Shown: in pieces, positions 17,783 to 25,970 of the stretch
How positions within the stretch are numbered: position 1 is the first letter of the stretch
How the letters are laid out: each line of letters starts with the position of its first letter
DNA from: Comamonas antarctica
GTDB taxonomy: Bacteria; Pseudomonadota; Gammaproteobacteria; Burkholderiales; Burkholderiaceae_C
Assembly: GCF_013363755.1 (NCBI RefSeq)
Contig: NZ_CP054840.1
Coordinates: 2,473,501-2,537,500, forward strand
DNA: 64,000 nucleotides
Direction of reading: 5' to 3'
Translations under genes and position numbers: made by a program
Notes under the pieces: model-generated
The model's database searches: none
What the model was told of the DNA's origin: nothing
Seen by the model: the letters and a program-made list of their open reading frames with translations, nothing else

Positions 17783-19095
17783 GATTTCTCTCCAAGGTTT
17801 GCCGCAACCGCCGTGACGCCGGAGACGGACCGCCCACGCAGCTGCTCCTGGCGCCTGCCCAGCCAGACGCACAGCGCGCCCCAGCCCGCCGCCATCGGGA
17901 TGGCCAGCAGCGCGATGCCGCCGACGCCGACGCCCAGCGCGCCGAGCGCGGAGGACAACCACCCGCTGAGGGCATCGCCGCCGCGGTAGACCAGCGTCTC
18001 GATGGCGTTCTTCGCCTGGTACTTCTCCTGCCGGCTCACGACGGTGAAAAGCACTTCGCGCGCGGGCCGGGCAATGCCATAGTCCAGCGCCCTCCTGGCC
18101 ACCTGCGCACAGGCCAGCACGGCCAGCGTCGGCGCCAGCGCCAGGGCGCCAAAAGCCGCGACGGTCACGACGGGCAGCATGGCGAGGCACAGCACCAGGC
18201 CGAACCGGCGCATCAGCCGGCCGGTGACCAGCAGCTGCAGGCCCAGCGTCAGGCAGGAGACGCAGAAATCGACGACCGCGAAAAAACGCGTGCGCGCCGC
18301 GGTGCCGTCCAGTGCGTCCGCGACGATGCGCGCCTGCTCGAAATAGAGAAATGTCGACGCCGCCGTGTGCAGCAACAGGTAGGCGCAGATGCCCAGCAGA
18401 TACGGGGAGCCGGCAATCAGCGTCAGCCCGGCCCAGACCTGGCCGCCCACGGGCCGCACAGGCGAGGAAGCACCGGGCGCACTGTGGGGGTAGATGCCCC
18501 GAAAGCAGCGCAACGCCAGCTCCAGCAGCAAGGCGGCAAGCAAGGCCAGAACCATGGGGCCGAACACGCTCACCGCGGCGGCGGCCAGCAGCGGGCCGAT
18601 CACCGTGCCGAGCGTTCCGCCGGCCGCGATGAACCCGAAAAGGCGCCGGCCCTGCTCGTTGCTGAAGCAATCGTTCAGCACGCTCCAGAAGATGCTGACG
18701 ATGAACAGGTTGAACACGCTGACCCAGACAAAGAAACTGCGCGCCAGCCACACGCTGTCCAAATGCAGCGCCAGCAAGGCGCTGAAAGCCAGCAGCGTCA
18801 ATGCAAAGAAGCGATAGGCATACGGCACGAAGCGGCGTGGCGGAAAGCGCGCCACCAGCCACCCGAAGGCCGGCACCAGAAGCAGCATTGCCACGAAAGT
18901 GGCGGTGAACAGCCAGCGCAGCTCCTGCGCGCCACCGACCAAGCCCAGCGCATCGCGCAGCGGCCTGAGCAGGTAGTAGCCCGACAGCAGGCAGCAGAAC
19001 CAGGCAAAGCCCAGCAGCGTGGCCCGCACTTCGTGCGCCTCGATGGCGACCAGGCGGCTCAGCAGCCGGTGGATGCGGGGTGCGGCACGGTACAT
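17779..19095 (-). CDS. NTP/NDP exchange-type MFS transporter
   Basis: A 12-helix inner-membrane protein of 438 aa. The segment GYYLLRPLRDALG in helix one, the aromatic-rich stretch VFNLFIVSIFWSVLND and the GTLGTVIGPLLAAA motif match the free-living bacterial branch related to ATP/ADP translocases. The C-terminal part has EKYQAKNAIETLVYRGGDALSGW, a typical motif of this branch. The transported substrate in free-living bacteria is not established. It is translationally coupled to the exported aldo/keto reductase downstream. Confidence 0.75.
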   Translation of the reverse strand: MYRAAPRIHRLLSRLVAIEAHEVRATLLGFAWFCCLLSGYYLLRPLRDALGLVGGAQELRWLFTATFVAMLLLVPAFGWLVARFPPRRFVPYAYRFFALTLLAFSALLALHLDSVWLARSFFVWVSVFNLFIVSIFWSVLNDCFSNEQGRRLFGFIAAGGTLGTVIGPLLAAAAVSVFGPMVLALLAALLLELALRCFRGIYPHSAPGASSPVRPVGGQVWAGLTLIAGSPYLLGICAYLLLHTAASTFLYFEQARIVADALDGTAARTRFFAVVDFCVSCLTLGLQLLVTGRLMRRFGLVLCLAMLPVVTVAAFGALALAPTLAVLACAQVARRALDYGIARPAREVLFTVVSRQEKYQAKNAIETLVYRGGDALSGWLSSALGALGVGVGGIALLAIPMAAGWGALCVWLGRRQEQLRGRSVSGVTAVAANLGEKS

Positions 19096-19170
19096 GCAGG
19101 CCGCCGGCTCAGGGGTGGATGGCGTCAGTCATCGCAGCACCATAAACCACCCGCGCCATCCTGCCACAAG

Positions 19171-19210
19171 AAAAAACACCCCGCAGGCCGGGAATGGCCT
19201 GCGGGGTGTT
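19171..19210 (-). terminator. Intrinsic terminator after rimO
   Basis: A long GC-rich stem (AACACCCCGCAGGCC against GGCCTGCGGGGTGTT) with a short loop. Read on the minus strand it ends in TTTTTT. It lies about 40 bases after the rimO stop. Confidence 0.9.
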
Positions 19211-19248
19211 GTTCATCCGGTGACCCTGCACGCAGGGTATCCGCCAGA

Positions 19249-20661
19249 TCAGATCGGCACGCCGACCAGATCGTGGCCCTGGGTGCCGACGATGCGCGCA
19301 CGCGTGAACTCGCCGGCCTTCATGGTCTTGCTGATCTTCTCGGGCGGCAGCAGATGCACCACGCCGTCGATCTCGGGCGCATCGGCGTAGCTGCGGCCCA
19401 CGCCGCCCTTGCGGCCCAGCGCGGGCGCGGAATCGACCAGCACCTGCATGGTCGAGCCGATGCGCCGGCGCAGGCGGTTGGCCGAGACTTCCTCGGCCAC
19501 TTCCATGAAGCGCGCGCGGCGCGCCTCGCGCACCTCGGGCGGCAGCATGCCGGGAATGTCGTTGGCGGTCGCGCCTTCGACCGGGCTGTAGGCAAAGCAG
19601 CCGGCGCGGTCGATCTCGGCCGCGCGGATGAAGTCCAGCAGGTGCTCGAACTCCTCCTCGGTCTCACCCGGGAAGCCGGCAATGAAGGTCGAGCGGATGA
19701 TCAGGTCCGGGCACATCTCGCGCCAGCGCTGGATGCGCTCGAGGTTCTTCTCGCCGCTGGCGGGGCGCTTCATGCGCTTGAGCACATCGGGGTGGCTGTG
19801 CTGCAGCGGCACGTCAAGATAGGGCAGCACGCGGCCCGACGCCATCAGCGGAATGATCTCGTCCACGCTGGGGTACGGGTATACATAGTGCAGGCGCACC
19901 CAGGCGCCATGCGGCTCGGCCAGTTCGCCCAAGGCCTGTACCAGCTCCAGCATGCGCGTCTTGACGGGCTTGCCGTCCCAGAAACCGGTGCGGTACTTGA
20001 CATCGACGCCATAGGCCGAGGTGTCCTGGCTGATGACCAGCAGTTCCTTGACGCCGCCCTCGAACAGCGCCTTGGCCTCCTTGAGCACATCGCCGACAGG
20101 ACGCGAGACCAGATCGCCGCGCATCGAAGGAATGATGCAGAAGGTGCAGCGGTGGTTGCAGCCTTCGCTGATCTTCAGATAGGCGTAGTGCTTGGGCGTG
20201 AGCTTGAGGCCGGCCTCGCCGAACGCACCGGGAATCAGATCGACGAAGGGGTCATGCGGCTTGGGCAGGTGCGTGTGCACCGCGTCCATGACCTCCTGCG
20301 TGGCGTGCGGGCCGGTCACGGCCAGCACGCTGGGGTGGATCTGCTGCACCATGTTGCCACCGTCGGCACCGGTCTTGGCGCCCAGGCAGCCAGTGACGAT
20401 GACCTTGCCGTTTTCCGCCAGCGCCTCGGCAATGGTGTCCAGGCTTTCCTTGACGGCGTCGTCGATGAAGCCGCAGGTGTTGACGATCACCAAGTCGGCG
20501 CCATCGAAGGTCTTGGACGTGGAATAGCCTTCGGCGCTGAGCTGCGTGAGTATCAGTTCGGAGTCGGTCAATGCCTTCGGGCAGCCCAGGCTGACGAAGC
20601 CGATCTTTGGAATGGATGCGCTGCCGGACGTCGCGACTGCGTCGAAAGTATCTGATCTCAT
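19249..20661 (-). CDS. rimO: Ribosomal protein S12 methylthiotransferase RimO
   Basis: A radical-SAM enzyme that methylthiolates the conserved Asp of ribosomal protein S12. The N-terminal methylthiotransferase domain binds a cluster through C27, C63 and C92 ([23 protein letters not shown]). The radical SAM cluster is C168, C172 and C175 ([18 protein letters not shown]). A C-terminal TRAM domain ends with GHDLVGVPI. The 470-aa length is typical. The ATG at 20661 gives a slightly long leader; an internal start is possible. Confidence 0.95.
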   Translation of the reverse strand: MRSDTFDAVATSGSASIPKIGFVSLGCPKALTDSELILTQLSAEGYSTSKTFDGADLVIVNTCGFIDDAVKESLDTIAEALAENGKVIVTGCLGAKTGADGGNMVQQIHPSVLAVTGPHATQEVMDAVHTHLPKPHDPFVDLIPGAFGEAGLKLTPKHYAYLKISEGCNHRCTFCIIPSMRGDLVSRPVGDVLKEAKALFEGGVKELLVISQDTSAYGVDVKYRTGFWDGKPVKTRMLELVQALGELAEPHGAWVRLHYVYPYPSVDEIIPLMASGRVLPYLDVPLQHSHPDVLKRMKRPASGEKNLERIQRWREMCPDLIIRSTFIAGFPGETEEEFEHLLDFIRAAEIDRAGCFAYSPVEGATANDIPGMLPPEVREARRARFMEVAEEVSANRLRRRIGSTMQVLVDSAPALGRKGGVGRSYADAPEIDGVVHLLPPEKISKTMKAGEFTRARIVGTQGHDLVGVPI

Positions 20662-20826
20662 TGTTTTTCGCAGGGCGACCTGGCGGATGGGTGGGGCAAG
20701 TATTGTAAGCCAGACCCCGGAATTTCCCTTATCCAGACGGCATCACCCCATGGCGCGCTTCTGCGTTGCCGCGCGCGCCCGCATGTTGGCGGTGTTGGCG
20801 CACGCCCCACGGCGGCGTTGGGGCCT

Positions 20827-22041
20827 TTATTTGACCAGGTGCTGCCACATGCGCAGCATGAAGCCGGCGCGTTCCACATCGGCCTGCGCAACCAGCGGCG
20901 CTTCGCCCACCGGCTTGCCGTTCGACTCGGCGATCACCTTGCCGATCACGGCACCCTTGGCGACCGGCGCCTCGAGCTCGGGCTTCAACTGCACCGAAGT
21001 CTGCAATTTTTGCCCGCGCGGTACGGTCAGCGTCCATGGCGCACCCAGGCCGGCGGCCACGGTGTCGGCCTTGCCGAAGCCGAGCTTGGCATTCGTGACC
21101 ACGGCGTCGGGCGCAAAAGGCGTGGCTTTCTCGAAGCGGCTGAAACCCCAGCCCAGCAGCTTGCGGCTCTCGTCGGCACGCGCCTTGGCACTGTGGGTAT
21201 TGAGGATGACGGTGATCAGGCGCATGTCGTTGCGCTTGGACGAGGTGACCAGGCAGTAGCCGGCCTCCTGGGTGTGGCCGGTCTTGAGCCCATCCACCGT
21301 GGAGTCCGTATAGAGCAAGGCGTTGCGGTTGCCCTGCTTGATGCCGTTGTATTTGAACTCGCGCTCGGCGTAGAGCGGGTAGTAGTCGGAGCTGTCGCGG
21401 ATGATCGCCCGCGCGAGAATGGCGAGATCGAGTGCCGAAGACCTGTGCGCCGGGTCGGGCAGGCCCGTGGAGTTCACGAAATTCGTGTGCGTCATTCCCA
21501 GGCGCCTGGCTTCGGCATTCATGAGTTTGGCGAAGCCATCTTCCGAGCCGGCCAGGTGCTCGGCGATGGCCTTGGACGCATCGTTGCCCGACTGGATGAC
21601 GATGCCGCGCAGGATATCGATGACCGTGGCCTGGCCGTTCAGCGGCAGGTACATGCACGACTCGGTGCTCGAACCCCGGCACCAGGCGCTCTCGCTGACG
21701 GAGACCAGATCGTCTTTCTTGAGCTTGCCCGAGCGAAGCGCCTGTTCGACCAGGAAGCTGGTCATCATCTTGGTCAGCGACGCGGGCGGCAGCGGCTCAT
21801 CGGAATTGGCCGAGGCCAGCACCGCGCCGGAGTCGTAGTCCATCAGCAGCCATGCCTTGGCCGGGATGGCCGGCACGCCGCCCTCCACCACGGATTGCCC
21901 GGCCAAGGGCTCCGGGGCAGGCGTTTCGGCGGCGGACTTCTTCTGCGCGACCGGTTTGGCTGCGGTCGCCGCGCCGGGCACCAGCACGCCTGCAACCAGG
22001 GAAAGGACGAGAGGCAGGAAGGCAAATTGGCTGAATTGCAT
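20827..22041 (-). CDS. dacC: D-alanyl-D-alanine carboxypeptidase (PBP5/6 type)
   Basis: A penicillin-binding protein that trims the terminal D-Ala of peptidoglycan stem peptides in the periplasm, 404 aa. The signal peptide is followed by an Ala/Pro/Lys-rich stretch. The serine peptidase motifs are S88-L-T-K91 (nucleophile and base), QSGNDASK and DGLKTGHT. The PBP5 C-terminal domain and an amphipathic anchor (GFMLRMWQHLVK) complete it. The gene symbol is by family; dacA would fit equally well. Confidence 0.93.
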   Translation of the reverse strand: MQFSQFAFLPLVLSLVAGVLVPGAATAAKPVAQKKSAAETPAPEPLAGQSVVEGGVPAIPAKAWLLMDYDSGAVLASANSDEPLPPASLTKMMTSFLVEQALRSGKLKKDDLVSVSESAWCRGSSTESCMYLPLNGQATVIDILRGIVIQSGNDASKAIAEHLAGSEDGFAKLMNAEARRLGMTHTNFVNSTGLPDPAHRSSALDLAILARAIIRDSSDYYPLYAEREFKYNGIKQGNRNALLYTDSTVDGLKTGHTQEAGYCLVTSSKRNDMRLITVILNTHSAKARADESRKLLGWGFSRFEKATPFAPDAVVTNAKLGFGKADTVAAGLGAPWTLTVPRGQKLQTSVQLKPELEAPVAKGAVIGKVIAESNGKPVGEAPLVAQADVERAGFMLRMWQHLVK

Positions 22042-22362
22042 GGAATTTCCTGATCGTGACGCCCCATTGTGGCGGACCGCAGCCCGCTTTGCGCGCGTCC
22101 ATGGAAGAGATTTTTGTCAGCGTGCGCCTAGCGTCGCCACGGCATGGCGCGGCGCGCCATACATCCCATGCGTCGCGGTCCCTACGCTGGCGCACGGTGG
22201 AGCGCGGGCCCACGGCCTGGACCCGCTTCCCCGCCAGCCGATACACATCCCGCCGGCATTGGCGCCCCGGGAAAACCATGGACAAATGGCGGACACCGCC
22301 GCGCCATAGGCATTTACAGTGCACTGGCGCAACAATTCGAGGCAAAAAAGCGTATGCGCTAC
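22042..22362. other. Gene-free stretch between dacC and the SWIB-domain gene
   Basis: No convincing gene is seen. The first half is GC-rich with several short GC palindromes. A perfect 10-base palindrome CAGTGCACTG lies at 22317-22326, about 40 bases before the candidate promoter of the SWIB-domain gene. Confidence 0.4.
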
Positions 22363-22391
22363 TTGGAAAGGCGAAATTTTCACAGTAGCAT
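22363..22391 (+). promoter_or_regulatory. Candidate sigma-70 promoter for the SWIB-domain gene
   Basis: TTGGAA (22363-22368) and TAGCAT (22386-22391) are separated by 17 bases in a locally AT-rich segment. Each hexamer matches the consensus at four of six positions. It would give a leader of roughly 60 bases before the ATG at 22459. Confidence 0.35.
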
Positions 22392-22458
22392 CTGCTGAAC
22401 CGATAAGAAGCACCTGCTTGGCATTGGTCAAGAATTCTCACCAACTAGGAAAAGCAAC

Positions 22459-22761
22459 ATGGCAACTGCAAAGAAGGCACCGGCCGCAGCTTCTGCGACA
22501 CCCGCTAAGAAACGTACCCCCAACGCCGCCTTCATGAAACCGCTGACCCCCAGCCCGGCCCTGGCCGCGGTCGTGGGCTCGGCTCCGCTGCCACGCACGG
22601 AAGTCATCAGCAAGCTGTGGGTCTACATCAAGGCCAACAAGCTGCAGGATGAGTCCAACAAGCGCATGATCAACGCCGACGCCAAGCTCAAGGAAGTCTT
22701 CGGCAAGCCCCAGGTTTCGATGTTCGAAATGGCCGGCCTGATCGGCAAGCACGTGAAGTAA
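22459..22761 (+). CDS. SWIB/MDM2 domain protein
   Basis: A small basic protein of 100 aa. The first 25 residues are Lys/Ala/Pro-rich (MATAKKAPAAASATPAKKRT). Residues about 26-100 form a SWIB/MDM2 domain: FMKPLTPSPALAAVVG, LPRTEVISKLWVYIKANKLQ, then VFGKPQVSMFEMAGLIGKHV. In eukaryotes this domain occurs in chromatin remodellers, and stand-alone bacterial versions have been linked to DNA topology, but the role here is unknown. AGGAAAAG precedes the start and a strong terminator follows. Confidence 0.9.
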   Translation: MATAKKAPAAASATPAKKRTPNAAFMKPLTPSPALAAVVGSAPLPRTEVISKLWVYIKANKLQDESNKRMINADAKLKEVFGKPQVSMFEMAGLIGKHVK

Positions 22762-22779
22762 TTCACCCTGCTCTCAAGA

Positions 22780-22804
22780 AGCCGGCGCAAGCCGGCTTTT
22801 TTTT
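22780..22804 (+). terminator. Intrinsic terminator after the SWIB-domain gene
   Basis: AGCCGGC at 22780-22786 and GCCGGCT at 22791-22797 form a hairpin with a GCAA loop, followed by a run of T. Confidence 0.9.
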
Positions 22805-22822
22805 GCCCGGAATTTGGCAAAA

Positions 22823-22982
22823 GCGTTGTGTAAAACAAACTACACAATGCGAATCGATCCTATTTGCACCTATGATTCGCTCCGGCCGGAGAAGCGGCAT
22901 CCATGCAGGTGTCTGGATGCAAAGCGCCACGGCCCCAATATCAAGCGGCCTCTCGCAGAGAGGCCCAATATCAGTTCCGGAG
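22823..22982 (+). promoter_or_regulatory. Structured leader of the siderophore receptor gene
   Basis: A dense set of symmetric elements. Outer arms GCGTTGTGTA (22823-22832) and TACACAATGC (22841-22850) pair at nine of ten positions. AATGCGAAT-C-GATCCTATT at 22846-22864 matches a Fur-box consensus at about 11 of 18 positions. GCGAATC (22849-22855) pairs with GATTCGC (22874-22880). A perfect 8-bp hairpin GGCCTCTC-GCA-GAGAGGCC (22947-22965) is flanked by direct repeats CCCAATATCA (22934-22943 and 22964-22973). GGAG at 22979-22982 is a good ribosome binding site for TTG at 22990. Confidence 0.5.
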
Positions 22983-22989
22983 CATTATC

Positions 22990-25242
22990 TTGAAGACCAC
23001 AGCGCCCATGGCGGCTGCCGATTGCAGCACCGCCTCCCTTCCCGCGTCCCCCGCCGAAAAAGCCCTGCTGCCCCTGGGCGCACTGATGCTGGCCGCCTCC
23101 GTCGGCAGCTGGGCCCAGGTGCCGGCCTCCGAAGCCACCATGGGTACGGTGACCGTGCGCGAAACCGCGGAAGTGCAGAGCAAGGATAGCTTGCTCGTCA
23201 AGAAGACCACGATCGGCAAGGGCACGCAGGATATCAAGGACATTCCCCAGTCCGTCACAGTGTTCACAGAGCGCTTGATGGCAGATCGCAATCAGGACGA
23301 CTTCCGCGAAGTGCTGCGCACCACGGCTGGCGTGACCTTCCAGGCCGGCGAAACCGGCGAAGAGGACGTGCGGCTGCGCGGCTTTTCGCTGGCTCAGGCT
23401 GGTGACATCTACATTGACGGAATGAAGGATGCTCCTCTGTATGAGCGCGATACCTTCAACAACGACCGCATTGAAGTGCTCAAGGGCTCGGCGTCCATGC
23501 TGTTCGGCAAGGGCTCGACCGGTGGTGTGGTCAACCAGGTCAACAAGGCGCCTTTGCTCATCGACCAGCATGAGCTTTCGTACACGCTGGGTACCGGCAA
23601 ATTCAACCGGTTGCAAGGCGACTTCAATTTCAAGACGGGCGAGAATGCGGCCTTGCGCGTCAACGCCATGATCCACGACTCGGACAACTACGGTGCCAAG
23701 CAGGATAAGCGCGGCATTGCACCGAGCTTTTCCTGGGGCATCGGCACGCGCGACGAGTTCTCGGTGGGCCTGTATTACCTCGACATCAAGGGCCGACCAA
23801 ACTACAACCACCCCTGGATCGTCAGCAACGGCAAGATCATTCCGACCCTGCCGGCAAAGAACTACTACGGACTTGCCAGTGACCACCTCAATACCTCGGC
23901 GCAATACCTGACGCTGGGACATATTCACCGCTTCGACAATGGCGGCGAACTGCAGACGCGACTGCGCCACGGCAAGTACGAGCGCGATCTGCTGGCCAGC
24001 GCAATCGGCTTTGCCGGCACCCGCCCCACGGCGCTGGAACAGATCACCGGCAGCACCCCGCTTTCGCGCACTTCCAAGGGCCGTATCGGCGAAAGCACGC
24101 TGACCCAGATCCAGAGCGATTACTCCAATACCTTCGATTGGGGTGGCCGCAAGCACCAGATTCTGGCCGGCCTGGATTACTACCACGACGACGCCCAGCG
24201 CATTCCACAGTACTCGAACGCGGCGGGCAACTCTTCCACCAATCCCAGCCTGCTGACCACCGTTGGCTCGCCCAACGATGGCGCCTCGGCCCCGGATCGC
24301 CGCGCAGCTCCGGCGTTCAACACCTTCAAGGCACAGAACATCGGCCTATATCTGCAGGACACCATGGACCTGACCTCGACCGTCAAGCTGGTCGGCGGTC
24401 TACGCTATGACCAGTTCAAAGCCGATTACCGCAATGCCACGGGCGCACTGAGCGACTCCACGTCCGACGGCCTGTGGAGCCCGCGTGTGGGCGCCATCTT
24501 CCAGCCCGACGAACTGAGCTCGTACTATGTGTCGTTCGGCACCTCGTACAACACTTCTGGCGACACGTACCAGTTTGGTGGTATCACGGCAGGCAGCGCG
24601 ACCCAGGCCAGTACGGAATCGCTGGCCAACACTCCGCCCGAAAAGAGCCGCAATCTGGAAATCGGCGGTAAATGGGAGTTGTTCGAGCGCCGGGCATTGT
24701 TTGGCGCCGCGGTTTTCTACAGCGAGAAGTACAACGAGCGCAATACCGATCCGGATGCTCCCGTCTACCTGCTGTCTGGCAAGCGCCACGCGGCCGGCAT
24801 GGAGTTCAACCTGGCAGGCCACATCACGCCGCAGTGGGACATCTTTTTCAACCACACCTGGATTCCTGACGCCAAGATCGACCGCAGCGCAGTCCGACCT
24901 GCAGCTGGCGGCGGTGGTGCACAGGTCCAGGGCGACCGCCCCGGCCTGACACCCAAGCACAGCGGCAGCGTCTGGACCACCTATGCACTGACGTCCAAGC
25001 TGCGACTGGGTGCGGGCGTGACCTACCGTGACAAGCAGAACCCCGACCTGTCGCGCAACACGACGGCCAGCGGCTTTGCCACCATTGATGCCATGGCTGA
25101 GTACACTTTCGACGAAAAGACATCGCTCAAGCTGAATGTCACCAACGTCAGCGACAAGCTGTATGCCGACACGCTGTACCGTGGTTTCTATGCACCGGGC
25201 GCCGCACGCGCGGTGCAACTGAGCGTCAAGACCCGCTTCTGA
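22990..25242 (+). CDS. TonB-dependent siderophore receptor (Fiu/FhuE-like)
   Basis: An outer membrane receptor of 750 aa for a ferric siderophore. The TTG at 22990 is chosen because GGAG lies 7 bases upstream and it yields a plausible signal peptide ending GSWAQ. The plug domain contains DIPQSVTVFTERLM, DVRLRGFSLAQ, DIYIDGMKDAPLYERDTFN and RIEVLKGSASMLFGKGSTGG. The barrel ends with the canonical aromatic terminus QLSVKTRF. An ATG at 23008 is an alternative. The PKHD hydroxylase and FMN oxidase genes follow within 20 bases each, and tonB-exbBD lies 2.3 kb downstream. The siderophore cannot be named from sequence. Confidence 0.92.
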   Translation: MKTTAPMAAADCSTASLPASPAEKALLPLGALMLAASVGSWAQVPASEATMGTVTVRETAEVQSKDSLLVKKTTIGKGTQDIKDIPQSVTVFTERLMADRNQDDFREVLRTTAGVTFQAGETGEEDVRLRGFSLAQAGDIYIDGMKDAPLYERDTFNNDRIEVLKGSASMLFGKGSTGGVVNQVNKAPLLIDQHELSYTLGTGKFNRLQGDFNFKTGENAALRVNAMIHDSDNYGAKQDKRGIAPSFSWGIGTRDEFSVGLYYLDIKGRPNYNHPWIVSNGKIIPTLPAKNYYGLASDHLNTSAQYLTLGHIHRFDNGGELQTRLRHGKYERDLLASAIGFAGTRPTALEQITGSTPLSRTSKGRIGESTLTQIQSDYSNTFDWGGRKHQILAGLDYYHDDAQRIPQYSNAAGNSSTNPSLLTTVGSPNDGASAPDRRAAPAFNTFKAQNIGLYLQDTMDLTSTVKLVGGLRYDQFKADYRNATGALSDSTSDGLWSPRVGAIFQPDELSSYYVSFGTSYNTSGDTYQFGGITAGSATQASTESLANTPPEKSRNLEIGGKWELFERRALFGAAVFYSEKYNERNTDPDAPVYLLSGKRHAAGMEFNLAGHITPQWDIFFNHTWIPDAKIDRSAVRPAAGGGGAQVQGDRPGLTPKHSGSVWTTYALTSKLRLGAGVTYRDKQNPDLSRNTTASGFATIDAMAEYTFDEKTSLKLNVTNVSDKLYADTLYRGFYAPGAARAVQLSVKTRF

Positions 25243-25262
25243 TCCTGCCTTGCCTGCCCGCC

Positions 25263-25952
25263 ATGTTCCTGCACCTGAAACAGGTTTTCACTCCGGACGA
25301 AGTCCAAAGCGCGCGCCTGCTGCTGGGCGCGGACGCACCCTGGGTGGATGGCAGGGCCAGCGCGGGCGGACAGGCCCAGGCCTCGAAGCAAAACCAGCAA
25401 CTGGCGCAAGGCAGCGATGTCTCGCAGCAGTTGCAGGCCCAGGTACAGGCCGCGCTGGGCCGGGACGCGCTATTTTTCTCGGCGGCCCTGCCCAAACGCA
25501 TCTTCAACCCCTTGTTCAACCGCTATAGCGGTGACTCCAATTTCTACGGCGCGCATATCGACGGCGCCGTCTTGCATTCGCAAAACCCGGCGCAGTGGGT
25601 ACGCAGCGATATCTCGTGCACCTTGTTTCTGAGCGCACCCGAGGAATATGACGGTGGCGAGCTGCTGATCCAGGAGCCTCTGGGCGAGCGTCGCATCAAG
25701 CTGCCGGCTGGCGACATGATCCTTTATCCAAGCAGCACCGTGCACCAGGTCGCACCTGTCACACGCGGCGCGCGTATCGCGAGCTTCTTCTGGATCGAAA
25801 GCATGGTCCGCAGCACCGAACAGCGGCAGATGCTGTTCGATATGGACATGGCGCTGCTCAGGCTGCGCTCCGAGGTCGGCGAGAAGCACCCAAGCATGGT
25901 GCAGCTTACCGGCACCTATCACAATCTGCTGCGGCTTTGGGCCGACGTCTGA
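25263..25952 (+). CDS. piuC: PKHD-type Fe(II)/2-oxoglutarate hydroxylase (PiuC/YbiX family)
   Basis: A non-heme iron oxygenase of 229 aa. The facial triad is H98-x-D100 (AHIDG) and H161 (STVHQV), with R171 as the likely 2-oxoglutarate ligand. The family signature YDGGELLIQEPLGERRIKLPAG is present. Members are commonly encoded beside Fiu/PiuA-type catecholate receptors, as here. Their substrate is not established, and a role in processing the imported siderophore is inference. The gene lies 20 bases after the receptor stop and 18 bases before the next gene, indicating one operon. Confidence 0.93.
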   Translation: MFLHLKQVFTPDEVQSARLLLGADAPWVDGRASAGGQAQASKQNQQLAQGSDVSQQLQAQVQAALGRDALFFSAALPKRIFNPLFNRYSGDSNFYGAHIDGAVLHSQNPAQWVRSDISCTLFLSAPEEYDGGELLIQEPLGERRIKLPAGDMILYPSSTVHQVAPVTRGARIASFFWIESMVRSTEQRQMLFDMDMALLRLRSEVGEKHPSMVQLTGTYHNLLRLWADV

Positions 25953-25970
25953 ATTCGCAGCAACCCGGTC

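Noticed and set aside
16835..18862. A 675-codon minus-strand open frame that seems to fuse a transporter-region sequence to the aldo/keto reductase.
   Set aside because: Its upstream part lies out of frame with the transporter gene, is not protein-like and disappears when the ATG at 17782 is used.
20804..20824. GCCCCA/TGGGGC inverted repeat after dacC as a terminator.
   Set aside because: On the dacC strand no T-run follows the stem. The T-rich side is on the opposite strand, where no gene ends.
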